64,000 nucleotides of DNA from a marine bacterium B5-7 (GTDB lineage: Bacteria > Pseudomonadota > Gammaproteobacteria > Arenicellales > CAJQKF01). The first letter of the stretch is position 1. Every line of letters begins with the position of its first letter. The notes under the pieces were generated by a model, which did no database searches, had not been told where the DNA came from, and saw nothing but the letters and a program-made list of their open reading frames with translations. This document shows, in pieces, positions 19,839-29,283 of the stretch. The stretch lies in assembly GCA_021604525.1 (NCBI GenBank), contig BQJD01000020.1, forward strand, positions 1-64,000, read 5' to 3'. A program made the translations under genes and the position numbers.

Positions 19839-20945
19839 CTACTGAGCCAGCCAGGCGTTGAAGCGCTCGGTCAAGTCGTCGCGTCTATCAGCCCACCACT
19901 CGTAGTTGAACAGCAATGTGTGCTTTGCGTTTTCGGGCGCTGTAGGCATATGCGGACCCATCTCAATACCCAGGGAAGCATGCTTGCCAACCAACGGTGC
20001 AGATGATTTACGTGCCGGACCATAGGAGATGAACTTCGCCTGATCAGCAAGACGCTGGGTGTCCGTTGCAAATTTCAGGTAATCCATGACGAGGTCATGA
20101 TTTGGGCCACCTACAGGAACAACCCAGCCGTCAAGATCGAATACCTGCCAGTCCCACATCATGGCAACAGGCTGCTTCTCTTCTTCAATTACCGAGAACA
20201 GGCGACCGTTGTATGTGGAACCCATCACCACCTCACCGTCGGCGAGAAGTTGGGGTGTCTGAGCACCGGCTTCCCACCAAACAACCTGATCCTTGATGGT
20301 ATCGAGTTTGGCAAATGCGCGATCGACACCTTCTTCAGTATCGAGTACGTCATATACCTTTTCAGGGTCGACACCGTCTGCAATCAGCGCCCACTCAAGA
20401 TTCCCGATCGGGCGCTTTTCCAGTGACCTCTTGCCCGGGATTTTTTCAAGATCGAAGACGTCGGCAATAGTTGTCGGGGGTTCTTTAACAAGGTCGGTAC
20501 GATAACCGAAAGTCGTGGAATAGACGATTTGCGGAATAAAGCATGGCGACACAATCAGATTACCGAAGTCCTGTGAGGCTGGCGTCCCATCAGGCGCTGG
20601 AGCCAGCACTTTGTCGAAATCGATCTCTTCAATGAGACCTTCATCGCACAAGCGTATGGCGTCTGATGCAACAGCATCGACCAGTGCCCAGGAAACATTT
20701 CCGGATTCCGACATGGCGCGCAGCTTGGCAACCGCTTCGGCCGATGAATCATCGTTAACGATTTTCACATCCGGATGCATGGCCATGTAAGGCTCATGAT
20801 AAGCCTTTTGTTGACTGTCTGTGTAAGCGCCGCCCCAAGAGACGACGACCAGGGTTTCCTCGGCGTTCGCCACGCTGATACTACCGATACCAATTGCAGC
20901 TACCGCGGCTAGTGCCAAGGCAGATTGCTTGAGAGATACGTTCAT
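19839..20945 (-). CDS. ABC importer periplasmic substrate-binding protein, PotD/PotF-like
   Basis: Exported binding protein of 368 residues with a classical signal peptide cut after A28 (SVANA-EE). The mature N terminus LVVVSWGGAYTDSQQKAY is typical of the extracellular solute-binding family near PotD. Two cysteines (in IRLCDEG and IVSPCFIP) may form a disulfide. Polyamines are the family default, but related marine proteins bind other cationic or opine-like solutes, so the ligand is uncertain. It lies between the ATPase and permease genes of the same operon. Confidence 0.9.
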   Translation of the reverse strand: MNVSLKQSALALAAVAAIGIGSISVANAEETLVVVSWGGAYTDSQQKAYHEPYMAMHPDVKIVNDDSSAEAVAKLRAMSESGNVSWALVDAVASDAIRLCDEGLIEEIDFDKVLAPAPDGTPASQDFGNLIVSPCFIPQIVYSTTFGYRTDLVKEPPTTIADVFDLEKIPGKRSLEKRPIGNLEWALIADGVDPEKVYDVLDTEEGVDRAFAKLDTIKDQVVWWEAGAQTPQLLADGEVVMGSTYNGRLFSVIEEEKQPVAMMWDWQVFDLDGWVVPVGGPNHDLVMDYLKFATDTQRLADQAKFISYGPARKSSAPLVGKHASLGIEMGPHMPTAPENAKHTLLFNYEWWADRRDDLTERFNAWLAQ

Positions 20946-21106
20946 TTACAAACTCCTAACGTTTTCATGTTAATCATATTCGTACTATTTGTACTATTGT
21001 GCTGCAAACCAACCAAAGCGTTCTGCAACAGCGCTGACAGCATTTTGTTGCCAGCACGGAATCGGCATACTGTCATGAATGCATGCCGAGACACTTTTTA
21101 CGATTA

Positions 21107-22198
21107 TCAGGCATCAAGTGCCCGACAATCATCACTACTCCACCCGACCTTCACCGTTTGCCCTTTGGACAATTGTGAATGTTCTTGTGAATTAGGAATT
21201 TTGACGACAAAATCTTCATTTTGACCAACGGCGACGCGGGTTCTGATGTGATCACCCAAATAAATTAACTGAAGTACTTTGGCATCAAGCATGTTAGGCA
21301 TCGACCCAGCTTCCGGATTGATGGAAACTCGCTCCGGTCGCAGAGACAAGGTCGTTTTGTCACCCACGTTACCGACGTTAACCGGTTTGGCCTTGATGAT
21401 ATACCCGCCATCCACTTCAACCGAACATTCGTTATCGGAAAGTTCCTTAATGGTACCGACAAAGCGATTATTCTCACCGATAAAATAAGCGACAAAAGCG
21501 TTACGTGGTTCTTCGTAGAGGGTACTCGGTGAATCTATTTGCTGGATGACACCATCATCGAATACCGCAATACGGTCCGACATGGTCAGCGCTTCCTGTT
21601 GGTCGTGGGTCACGAAGACCATGGTGAGCCCGAGTGAGTCATGAATACTCTTCAACTCGTATTGCATCTCTTCGCGCAAATTCTTGTCCAGTGCGCCAAG
21701 CGGCTCGTCCAGCAAAACCAGCTTGGGTTCAAATACCAGGGCACGGGCCAGTGCTACACGTTGTTGCTGACCACCTGATAATTGCGCAGGACGACGGTTG
21801 CCGAAACCTCCGAGACGCACCATATCCAGTGCGCGATCGACTCGTTCGCGTATTTCATTTTTCGGCTGTTTACGAACCTCAAGCGGGAAAGCAAGATTTT
21901 CAGATACCGTCATGTGAGGAAACAGCGCATAGTTCTGGAATACCATTCCTATGTTTCGTCTGTGTGGGGCGACCTTATTTATGCCTTGGCCGTCGAGATA
22001 TATTTCACCATGCGTTGCGGTTTCAAAACCGGCGAGCATCATCAGGCAGGTCGTCTTACCCGATCCGGATGGACCAAGCATCGTGACGAATTCACCGCGT
22101 GAAATATCGAGATTCAAGTTTTTTACGACCAGTGTTTCACCGTCGTAACTTTTCTGGACTTCGGAAAATCGTACGAACGCAGTGTCGGATTCAGTCAT
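21107..22198 (-). CDS. potA: ABC importer ATP-binding protein, PotA-type
   Basis: ATPase of the importer, 363 residues. Walker A GPSGSGKT (42-49), signature LSGGQ (140-144) and Walker B VLLDE (161-165) are intact. A C-terminal TOBE domain (about 285-355) is typical of the PotA/MalK class. It is the first gene of the operon. A minus-strand TATAAT at 22250-22255 lies about 50 bases upstream. The gene symbol follows family similarity; the transported solute is not proven. Confidence 0.92.
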   Translation of the reverse strand: MTESDTAFVRFSEVQKSYDGETLVVKNLNLDISRGEFVTMLGPSGSGKTTCLMMLAGFETATHGEIYLDGQGINKVAPHRRNIGMVFQNYALFPHMTVSENLAFPLEVRKQPKNEIRERVDRALDMVRLGGFGNRRPAQLSGGQQQRVALARALVFEPKLVLLDEPLGALDKNLREEMQYELKSIHDSLGLTMVFVTHDQQEALTMSDRIAVFDDGVIQQIDSPSTLYEEPRNAFVAYFIGENNRFVGTIKELSDNECSVEVDGGYIIKAKPVNVGNVGDKTTLSLRPERVSINPEAGSMPNMLDAKVLQLIYLGDHIRTRVAVGQNEDFVVKIPNSQEHSQLSKGQTVKVGWSSDDCRALDA

Positions 22199-22587
22199 AT
22201 TGCAACCGGATTCCCCTCACTTCGGATAAATGATATGAAGCAGTAGTTATTATATTTTCAAGCCAATTTTAAACACGACATAAAAATTGGCACACGACTG
22301 TAGCCCCAAAGTCTAAAGCAATTTTTCATCGAGTTAAAGGCCAAGTCTCTGATGGCAACATGTCATCATCGTTTAATCACATCAACTTGCGCACTGCAAT
22401 ATTGACAATAATTCGCTTATATAACCAGATACTTCTAATAGCAAAAATCACATCATTCAATGAGATAAATCTGTTTGCGAAATCATAAGTTTTCGCGTCG
22501 CTCAAGCACGTTATTGAAACGTATAATCGTTCATCATTTCAACCTGTGAGACATTCTCACACGTACTTTTAGGACTTGGCTTTCATT
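22199..22587. promoter_or_regulatory. divergent control region of the ABC importer and dapE
   Basis: About 390 AT-rich bases without a gene. Minus-strand TATAAT at 22250-22255 probably drives potA. A perfect 8-bp inverted repeat (CCAATTTT 22263-22270, AAAATTGG 22283-22290) overlaps its -35 region and could be an operator. Plus-strand TATAAT at 22522-22527 probably drives dapE. Neither -10 has a good -35. Confidence 0.45.
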
Positions 22588-23733
22588 GTGATCACCCGTC
22601 AACGAATCGAAGATACGATTAGTCTTGCCGTCGAGCTGGTGCAGCAACCCTCGGTAACTCCTGCCGATGCCAACTGCCAGGAGATCATATCCTCACGCCT
22701 GTCATCACTTGGGTTTTCAATCACGCCGTTGCGTTTTCAGGAAGTAACCAACCTGTGGGCGCAACGTGGTACGGGCACGCCACTATTTTGTTTTGCAGGA
22801 CACACAGATGTTGTACCCACCGGTCCGGAAGAACTATGGGAATACCCGCCATTTGCCGCCGTGATCGCAGACGGTTTGTTACATGGACGCGGCGCTGCAG
22901 ATATGAAAGGGTCACTCGCCGCCATGGTAACAGCGTGCGAATCGTTTATTGCACGGCAACCTGATCATCGTGGCTCGATCGCATTTTTGTTAACCAGCGA
23001 TGAAGAAGGCCCCGCAGTCAATGGAACAGCCCGTGTCATTGATCATCTGCTGGCTAACGACATAAAGATTGATCATTGCATCGTTGGCGAACCCACCAGC
23101 ACGGCAACAATTGGTGATGTGATAAAGGTAGGCAGACGCGGCTCACTTACGGCTGCGATTCGGGTCAAGGGCACGCAGGGTCATATTGCCTATCCAGAGT
23201 TGGCGAACAATCCGATACCGGGGGCGGCACGGTTGATTGATGTGCTGGATGGAATCCCCTGGGATCAGGGTAATGACAATTTTCCACCCACCTCTTTTCA
23301 AGTCTCCAACGTTCATGGCGGCACCGGCGCCGGCAACGTGATTCCTGCATACGTCGATATATTATGCAACTTCCGTTTTTCCCCCGAATCGGATCCCGAT
23401 TCATTGAAAGAGAAAATACATCGCTGCTGTACCGATCTCTGTCTGGATGTTGAAATTGACTGGACGTTATTCGGTATGCCGTTTGAAACAACGCCGGGCG
23501 AATTGCTTGATGCAACTGAATCGGCAATCCTTCAAATCACATCGAAGCCAACTGAAAGATCGACTACCGGCGGGACATCGGATGGCCGATTTATTGCATT
23601 AACAGGCGCACAAATTCTGGAACTCGGACCACTCAATGCAACTATTCATCGCGTCAACGAAAGTGTATCGGTAAACGATCTCGCTTACCTGTCTCTCATA
23701 TACGAAAAAATACTCGATCGACTCGTTGCCTGA
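22588..23733 (+). CDS. dapE: succinyl-diaminopimelate desuccinylase
   Basis: Zinc M20-family amidohydrolase of lysine/meso-DAP biosynthesis, removing succinate from N-succinyl-L,L-DAP. Metal and catalytic motifs are FAGHTDVVP and SDEEGPAVNGT, with the C-terminal metal histidine in NATIHRVNE. I prefer the GTG at 22588 (381 residues). A TTG at 22576 is also in frame but abuts the AGGA ribosome-binding site too closely. It is convergent with the Lrp-type gene eight bases away. Confidence 0.93.
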   Translation: MITRQRIEDTISLAVELVQQPSVTPADANCQEIISSRLSSLGFSITPLRFQEVTNLWAQRGTGTPLFCFAGHTDVVPTGPEELWEYPPFAAVIADGLLHGRGAADMKGSLAAMVTACESFIARQPDHRGSIAFLLTSDEEGPAVNGTARVIDHLLANDIKIDHCIVGEPTSTATIGDVIKVGRRGSLTAAIRVKGTQGHIAYPELANNPIPGAARLIDVLDGIPWDQGNDNFPPTSFQVSNVHGGTGAGNVIPAYVDILCNFRFSPESDPDSLKEKIHRCCTDLCLDVEIDWTLFGMPFETTPGELLDATESAILQITSKPTERSTTGGTSDGRFIALTGAQILELGPLNATIHRVNESVSVNDLAYLSLIYEKILDRLVA

Positions 23734-23741
23734 GGTACCCG

Positions 23742-24245
23742 TTATGAAGCATCGTCCGTGATTGTGCTTGCGGTAATCAGTGCATCGAGCGGCACACCGG
23801 CAAACAATTTGGTTTCCTCCATGACGATATAACTGCTTACACTTTCAATACCGACACCAAGGGCGAGTAATTGATCGTTTAATTCGTTGTAACGGGCAAT
23901 ATCTCTACAAATAACCTTCAGCATAAAATCGTATTGACCGCTTAACATGAGGCACTCAACAACCTCCGACTGACGTCGCATTGCCGAAGAAAAACGGGCA
24001 AAAGCACCACTGCCATGATGATCCAGTTTGATCAATGCCACACACTGGATTGACGGTGCTAACCGGGCCACATCGATTCGTCCATGATAGGCACGAATCA
24101 CCTTCGACTTTTCCAGTCGTCGAACACGCGCCAGGCAGGCGCTTGCAGATAGGCCGACCCGCGCTGCGAGACGCCTATTGCTGATGCGCCCATCCTCTTG
24201 AAGGACAGTCAGAATATCGATGTCGAGTTGATCGAGTTTGACCAA
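23742..24245 (-). CDS. Lrp/AsnC-family transcriptional regulator
   Basis: Feast/famine regulator with an N-terminal helix-turn-helix (LDILTVLQEDGRISNRRLA onward) and a C-terminal RAM ligand-binding domain. A TTG at 24243-24245 has AAGGAG six bases upstream and gives 167 residues, typical of the family. An ATG at 24281 adds 12 residues but lacks a ribosome-binding site. It is divergent from astA, so it likely controls arginine catabolism. The ligand is unknown, but arginine or a related amino acid is the obvious guess. Confidence 0.88.
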   Translation of the reverse strand: MVKLDQLDIDILTVLQEDGRISNRRLAARVGLSASACLARVRRLEKSKVIRAYHGRIDVARLAPSIQCVALIKLDHHGSGAFARFSSAMRRQSEVVECLMLSGQYDFMLKVICRDIARYNELNDQLLALGVGIESVSSYIVMEETKLFAGVPLDALITASTITDDAS

Positions 24246-24410
24246 CAGTCTCTCCTTTTCGGTGAATGAGCAGGCCCGCATATTATTCGGCGTTGGACGT
24301 TGCCTGCAATCGAAAGTTGCGGTTCCAACCGATCCGCACCCTATCGAATTCTTATCACCAATAGTAATCTACGCCACGCATTCGCCCTTAATTCTCACCG
24401 AGGCATTTTC

Positions 24411-25436
24411 ATGCTCGTCATCCGACCTGCAATTGATAGCGATGTCGATCAATTGTTCAGTATCTCGGCAGCGACCGGTCCCGGTATGACCTCAATGCCG
24501 GCTGATCGATCGATGTGGGAAGCACGACTTCAAAAAAGCGCCGAATCGTTCAGCACAACGCCACCCGAATGCAGTGGTACCTATTTCATGGTGCTTGAGG
24601 ACACCAATAGCGGAATGATAGCCGGCAGCACGGCTATTTATACGGAGATCGGACGAAAACATCCGTTCTACTCCTACAAACTGTCGACCCTGGTCAATTA
24701 CTCCCAAAACCTTGATCGAACGATCAGTCACCAGATCCTGCACCTGGTCAACGACTACACCGGCGCCACGGAAATCGGTTCGCTGTATCTCGCGCCGGCG
24801 TATCGTCGTGACGGAAACGGCTCGTTCGTGTCACGAGCGCGTTACCTGTTGCTTGCCGGCCTGAGGGAACGTTTTGCCGACATCGTCATAGCGGAAATGC
24901 GCGGCTGGCAGAATTCGGCCGGTAACTCGCCCTTTTGGGAACACCTTGGGAAAAAGTTCTTTGGCCTCGCCTTCGAAAATGCAGACTATATGAATGCAGT
25001 CAGCGGTACCCAGTTTATCTCCGACCTGATGCCGCGCTATCCCGTCTACGTCGATCTGTTGCCTGAAACGGCGCAGGCGGTTATCGGCAAACCTCACAAG
25101 GACTCGGCAAAGGCCATGTCGCTGCTGGTCCGCGAAGGTTTCCATTTCGCCGACTATGTAGACATTTTCGATGGCGGCCCGACCGTTCAGTGTAGAACCG
25201 ATGACATCCATTCAGTACAAGCGGTTCGTGTACATGAAGTTACCAGAATCGAGAACGACACATGCCTCGCGAATGACGACGCATACATTCTCGCCAATGA
25301 CAGAATGGATAACTATCGAATCGTTCGGCAACGTGCGCGTATCGATGGTGACCGAATTATTCTCGGGGCTGGTGCATCCGAGGCTCTTGATGTATCCACC
25401 GGCGACCAGATTTCAGCACTTGGAACCAATAAATGA
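24411..25436 (+). CDS. astA: arginine N-succinyltransferase
   Basis: First step of the arginine succinyltransferase (AST) pathway: succinyl-CoA plus arginine to N2-succinylarginine. The N terminus MLVIRPA-DSDVDQL and the segment GSLYLAPAYRRDGNG are family hallmarks. The ATG at 24411 follows GAGG and gives 341 residues, the normal length. It overlaps astD by four bases (ATGA). The usual aminotransferase astC is not nearby. Confidence 0.95.
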   Translation: MLVIRPAIDSDVDQLFSISAATGPGMTSMPADRSMWEARLQKSAESFSTTPPECSGTYFMVLEDTNSGMIAGSTAIYTEIGRKHPFYSYKLSTLVNYSQNLDRTISHQILHLVNDYTGATEIGSLYLAPAYRRDGNGSFVSRARYLLLAGLRERFADIVIAEMRGWQNSAGNSPFWEHLGKKFFGLAFENADYMNAVSGTQFISDLMPRYPVYVDLLPETAQAVIGKPHKDSAKAMSLLVREGFHFADYVDIFDGGPTVQCRTDDIHSVQAVRVHEVTRIENDTCLANDDAYILANDRMDNYRIVRQRARIDGDRIILGAGASEALDVSTGDQISALGTNK

Positions 25437-26905
25437 CTATGAAACCCGGCGTGTTCGCTGACGGCACCTATCACCAGGGTGGCGGCGAGATTTTTGAATC
25501 CTTGAACCCGGTCACCGGGGAATGTCTCTGGCAAGGCCATTGCGCAGATAAAAATGATATTGACCTGGCCTGCCAGTCTGCCCGCCGGGCGCTGGCCGAT
25601 TGGAATCGTATTGGTATCGATCAGCGTACAACCATTATCAAGCGATTCGCAACGATACTTGGCGAACACTCCGAAGATATCGCTCGAACCATTGCCACAG
25701 AGACAGGCAAGGCATTATGGGATTGTCGTCAGGAACTCAGCGCCAGTGTTGCCAAGGCAGGCATATCCGTCCAGGCCTGCCACCAGCGCAGCGGTAGTGA
25801 ATCCGTGGATTCGGCAGGTGGGAAACGCGAACTCAGACACAAACCCCACGGCGTGCTTACCGTTTTCGGGCCCTTCAACTTTCCGGCACACCTGCCCAAT
25901 GGGCATATCATTCCGGCACTTCTCGCGGGCAACACCATAGTTTTCAAGCCCAGCGAAATGGCCCCGGAAAGTGCGCGACGTTATCTTGAATGCTGGACTA
26001 AAGCCGGCTTGCCGGCTGGTGTTTTAAATGTTGCCAATGGCAGTCGCGACACCGGTGAGGCGCTACTTGATCATTCGACAATCGACGGCGTGTTATTCAC
26101 CGGCAGTGCGCGCACCGGCCAGCTTATTCATCAACGGTTCGCTGGACAAACCGGGAAACTACTGGCACTTGAGTTGGGTGGCAATAACCCACTTGTCATC
26201 TCCGACACAACAAATTCAGATGCGGTTTTGGCAACAATCGTCCAGTCTGGATACTTAAGTGCGGGTCAACGCTGCACCTGTGCCAGGCGATTGATCGTTA
26301 TCGACAATCCAGATAACCGTAATCTGCTATCAGGGCTTGAACCGGTACTTGAGAGTTTGAAAGTAGGTGATCCACTTTCCACTGACCAGCCGTTCTATGG
26401 CGCTGTGATATCAAACGATGCGGCAGATGCAATACTCGAACACCAACAAGAGCTGGTAGATGCCGGGGCACAGGTGTTGCATCGATGCAGCAGAATACAA
26501 ACGGGTAAGCCGTTACTGAAACCCGGCCTTATCGATGTAACCAATCTTGATGGCATTGCCGACGAAGAAGTATTCGGGCCTTTGGTCAAGGTCATACGCG
26601 TCGCTGACCTGGATGCTGCGATTGATGAGGCAAACCGTACCCGATTCGGACTCGCCGCCGGAATAATCACAAACGATGACGCGACCTGGGAACGATTTCT
26701 TAATGAAAGCCGTGCCGGAATCGTCAATCGCAACCTGCCAACCACCGGTGCCAGTAGCGCACTGCCTTTCGGTGGCATTGGCGCAAGCGGCAATTTAAGA
26801 CCCAGTGCCTTCTACGCTGCCGACTACTGTGCCTACCCAGTCGCCAGCATGACTCTGGATCATCCCAAAGTACCTGAAAACCTTCCGCCTGGCCTGACCC
26901 TATGA
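25433..26905 (+). CDS. astD: succinylglutamic semialdehyde dehydrogenase
   Basis: Fourth AST step, oxidising N-succinylglutamate semialdehyde with NAD. It has the aldehyde dehydrogenase fold with GPFNFPAHLPNGH, the general base in ELGGNNPLV and the nucleophilic cysteine in SAGQRCTCARR. It has 490 residues, typical of AstD. It is translationally coupled to astA and astB by 4-bp overlaps at both ends. Confidence 0.95.
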   Translation: MTMKPGVFADGTYHQGGGEIFESLNPVTGECLWQGHCADKNDIDLACQSARRALADWNRIGIDQRTTIIKRFATILGEHSEDIARTIATETGKALWDCRQELSASVAKAGISVQACHQRSGSESVDSAGGKRELRHKPHGVLTVFGPFNFPAHLPNGHIIPALLAGNTIVFKPSEMAPESARRYLECWTKAGLPAGVLNVANGSRDTGEALLDHSTIDGVLFTGSARTGQLIHQRFAGQTGKLLALELGGNNPLVISDTTNSDAVLATIVQSGYLSAGQRCTCARRLIVIDNPDNRNLLSGLEPVLESLKVGDPLSTDQPFYGAVISNDAADAILEHQQELVDAGAQVLHRCSRIQTGKPLLKPGLIDVTNLDGIADEEVFGPLVKVIRVADLDAAIDEANRTRFGLAAGIITNDDATWERFLNESRAGIVNRNLPTTGASSALPFGGIGASGNLRPSAFYAADYCAYPVASMTLDHPKVPENLPPGLTL

Positions 26906-28269
26906 GTGCATTGGAAGTCAATTTCGATGGCCTGCCTGGACCGACGCATAATTTTGCCGGACTCGCCTACGGCAACCTGGCGTCTGCAGGATCCGCCGGT
27001 GAACGCTCATGGCCGCGCAGCGCCGCCCTGCAAAGTATTGCCAAGATGCGCACCTTGAAATCCCTCGGTCTGGTGCAGGGAATTTTGCCACCACACCCGC
27101 GGCCGGCACTCGATCTATTGCGTGACAGCGGATTTGATGGCAATCCGGATACCCTCATTACCACCTCAGCCAAAAGCGAACCGGCTCTTCTTGCCGCGGC
27201 ATATTCATCTTCGCCCATGTGGGTAGCCAATGCGGCAACCGTAACGCCATCTTTCGACAGCGGCGATGGTCGAATCCATTTCACCCCCGCCAACCTGTCA
27301 AGCCAGTTACATCGCTCTATCGAATCATCCTTCACTGCGAGGCTGCTGAAGGCGATTTTCAACAACGAAAAGACTTTCTGTCATCACCCGCCCCTACCCT
27401 GCGCCATGCCGGATGAAGGTGCGGCAAACCACACCAGGCTTTCCTCTGACTACGCTGCACCCGGTGTCGCGTTGTTTGTCTACGGCCGTCGATTGTTCGA
27501 TAACGGCATCAGCAACAAAGACGCCACAGCATTACCCCGATTGCCCGCGCGGCAGTCGTTGGAAGCGTCGCGGGCAGTCGCGCGCGCCCATCGGCTTGAC
27601 CCACAAAAAACCGTATTCGCACAACAAAGTCCGCAGGCTATTGACGCCGGTGTTTTCCATAACGATGTAATCAGCGTCGGCAATCGTAATCTGTTTCTCG
27701 CCCACCAGAACGCTTTTGTCGATCAGCACAACGTTTATGCTGCTCTCGAGAAGGCCTTTAAGGGAGAGCTGAAAATCCTCGAAGTCCCGGCGCAGCAGAT
27801 TCCAGTTGAGCGGGCGGTTTCTTCCTATCTGTTCAACTCACAGTTGGTTTCACCGGAATCGGGTGACCGTCAAGTGATGATTGCACCTGGCGAATGTCGT
27901 GACGATCCGGATGTCTATGGGTGGCTGAAAACCCAACAAGAATCCGGCATCATCGACGATCTGGTATTTCTCGATGTACGCCAAAGCATGAAAAACGGAG
28001 GCGGCCCCGCCTGTCTCCGGCTTCGCGTAGTGCTATCTCCAGCACAATTAAACAGTATTCAGAGTACTGTTATCGCAACTGAAAAGCAGCTTGACTCGCT
28101 TGAAGACTGGATCGAGGCGAACTACCCCGAATATGTCGATCCTGCAGATCTAGCCGATCCATCGTTGATGAGAAATGCAGACGTTGCCCTGCGCGGCGTC
28201 TATCGGATTCTCGGCCTTGAAGGACTTATCGACGATGAAGATCATGTGCAGATCGCTAATTCCCACTGA
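26902..28269 (+). CDS. astB: N-succinylarginine dihydrolase
   Basis: Second AST step: releases two ammonia and CO2 from N2-succinylarginine to give succinylornithine. The amidinotransferase-fold triad is visible in PDEGAANHTRL (Glu), FHNDVISVGN (His) and NGGGPACLRLRV (Cys). It has 455 residues, slightly above the usual 440-450. It is the last gene of the astADB run. astE, often downstream, is absent from the window. Confidence 0.96.
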   Translation: MSALEVNFDGLPGPTHNFAGLAYGNLASAGSAGERSWPRSAALQSIAKMRTLKSLGLVQGILPPHPRPALDLLRDSGFDGNPDTLITTSAKSEPALLAAAYSSSPMWVANAATVTPSFDSGDGRIHFTPANLSSQLHRSIESSFTARLLKAIFNNEKTFCHHPPLPCAMPDEGAANHTRLSSDYAAPGVALFVYGRRLFDNGISNKDATALPRLPARQSLEASRAVARAHRLDPQKTVFAQQSPQAIDAGVFHNDVISVGNRNLFLAHQNAFVDQHNVYAALEKAFKGELKILEVPAQQIPVERAVSSYLFNSQLVSPESGDRQVMIAPGECRDDPDVYGWLKTQQESGIIDDLVFLDVRQSMKNGGGPACLRLRVVLSPAQLNSIQSTVIATEKQLDSLEDWIEANYPEYVDPADLADPSLMRNADVALRGVYRILGLEGLIDDEDHVQIANSH

Positions 28270-28371
28270 AACTGGCGATCTGTGTCACCCACTCCACATG
28301 TACAGAATTTAAGCACCTCTCCACCTTCCGGTAACCCGCTACCCTGTAGCGTATGCGGTGCAATCACCAAT

Positions 28372-28405
28372 CCGCCAAATCGTCGTTTGCAAACCGATTT
28401 GGCGG
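28372..28405 (+). terminator. strong hairpin downstream of astB
   Basis: Perfect 11-bp arms CCGCCAAATCG (28372-28382) and CGATTTGGCGG (28395-28405) with a 12-nt loop, about 100 bases after the astB stop. No clear T-run follows, so termination efficiency is uncertain. It may separate astADB from the two-component genes. Confidence 0.45.
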
Positions 28406-28528
28406 GTAATCTTGCGACGGTTTCCCATTAATTTCGGCAACGGCGGTTCGGAATTCCCCACGAACTGTTTTCTTATCGCTATGATGAACATATATTACAC
28501 ACCGACTATGACATCCAGAGTAGTGCCC

Positions 28529-29200
28529 ATGCGAGTAATGATCGTGGAAGATGACCGCGAAACAGCGGAACACATCAAGCGCGGACTTGAAGAATGTGGC
28601 TATGTGGCCGACCATGCCGACAACGGCATCGACGGTCTCAACATGGCTATGGACGGATCGTACAATGTGATTATCGTCGATCGGATGCTGCCGGGGCTTG
28701 AAGGCCTCGAATTGATTCGTCGATTACGCGAACACGAAGATCTGACACCCGTGCTGATCTTAAGTGCCCTTGGCGATGTCGACGACCGTGTTCAGGGTCT
28801 TCGCGCCGGTGGTGACGACTATCTGACCAAGCCGTTCGCCTTTGTCGAGTTGCTGGCGCGAGTTGAAGCACTGAGCCGGCGTAAAGATCAGGACAGCACG
28901 ATCACCGAGTTGGAGCTGGACGATCTGTACCTCAACCGCCTCACCAGGGAAGTTCGTCGCGGCGGACAGAAAATTAATTTGCAACCACGGGAATACCGGT
29001 TGCTCGAGTATCTGATGCGCAACAGCGGGCAAGTGGTTACTCGAACCATGCTGCTTGAAAATGTCTGGGACTATCATTTCGATCCCCAGACAAACATTAT
29101 TGATGTCCACATTAGCCGTCTACGCGGGAAGATCGACAAGGGCTTTGACAAGCCGCTGCTACAGACGGTACGTGGTGCCGGTTACATGCTAAAACCCTGA
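28529..29200 (+). CDS. OmpR-family response regulator
   Basis: Two-component response regulator of 223 residues. Receiver domain with acidic pocket EDD (7-9), phospho-acceptor D51 and K101 in LTKPF, then an OmpR-type winged helix (about 127-222). I start at the ATG preceding RVMIVEDD, which is where the receiver domain begins; upstream in-frame codons are not conserved in character. It is followed after about 80 bases by its presumed sensor kinase. The regulon is unknown. Confidence 0.92.
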   Translation: MRVMIVEDDRETAEHIKRGLEECGYVADHADNGIDGLNMAMDGSYNVIIVDRMLPGLEGLELIRRLREHEDLTPVLILSALGDVDDRVQGLRAGGDDYLTKPFAFVELLARVEALSRRKDQDSTITELELDDLYLNRLTREVRRGGQKINLQPREYRLLEYLMRNSGQVVTRTMLLENVWDYHFDPQTNIIDVHISRLRGKIDKGFDKPLLQTVRGAGYMLKP

Positions 29201-29283
29201 ATTTTGTCGATGCGGCATTCGATCAAACGATTTTCGTACAATAAAGTATCGCGCCCGCCGGACACTGCTCTTTAGTAACGGGC

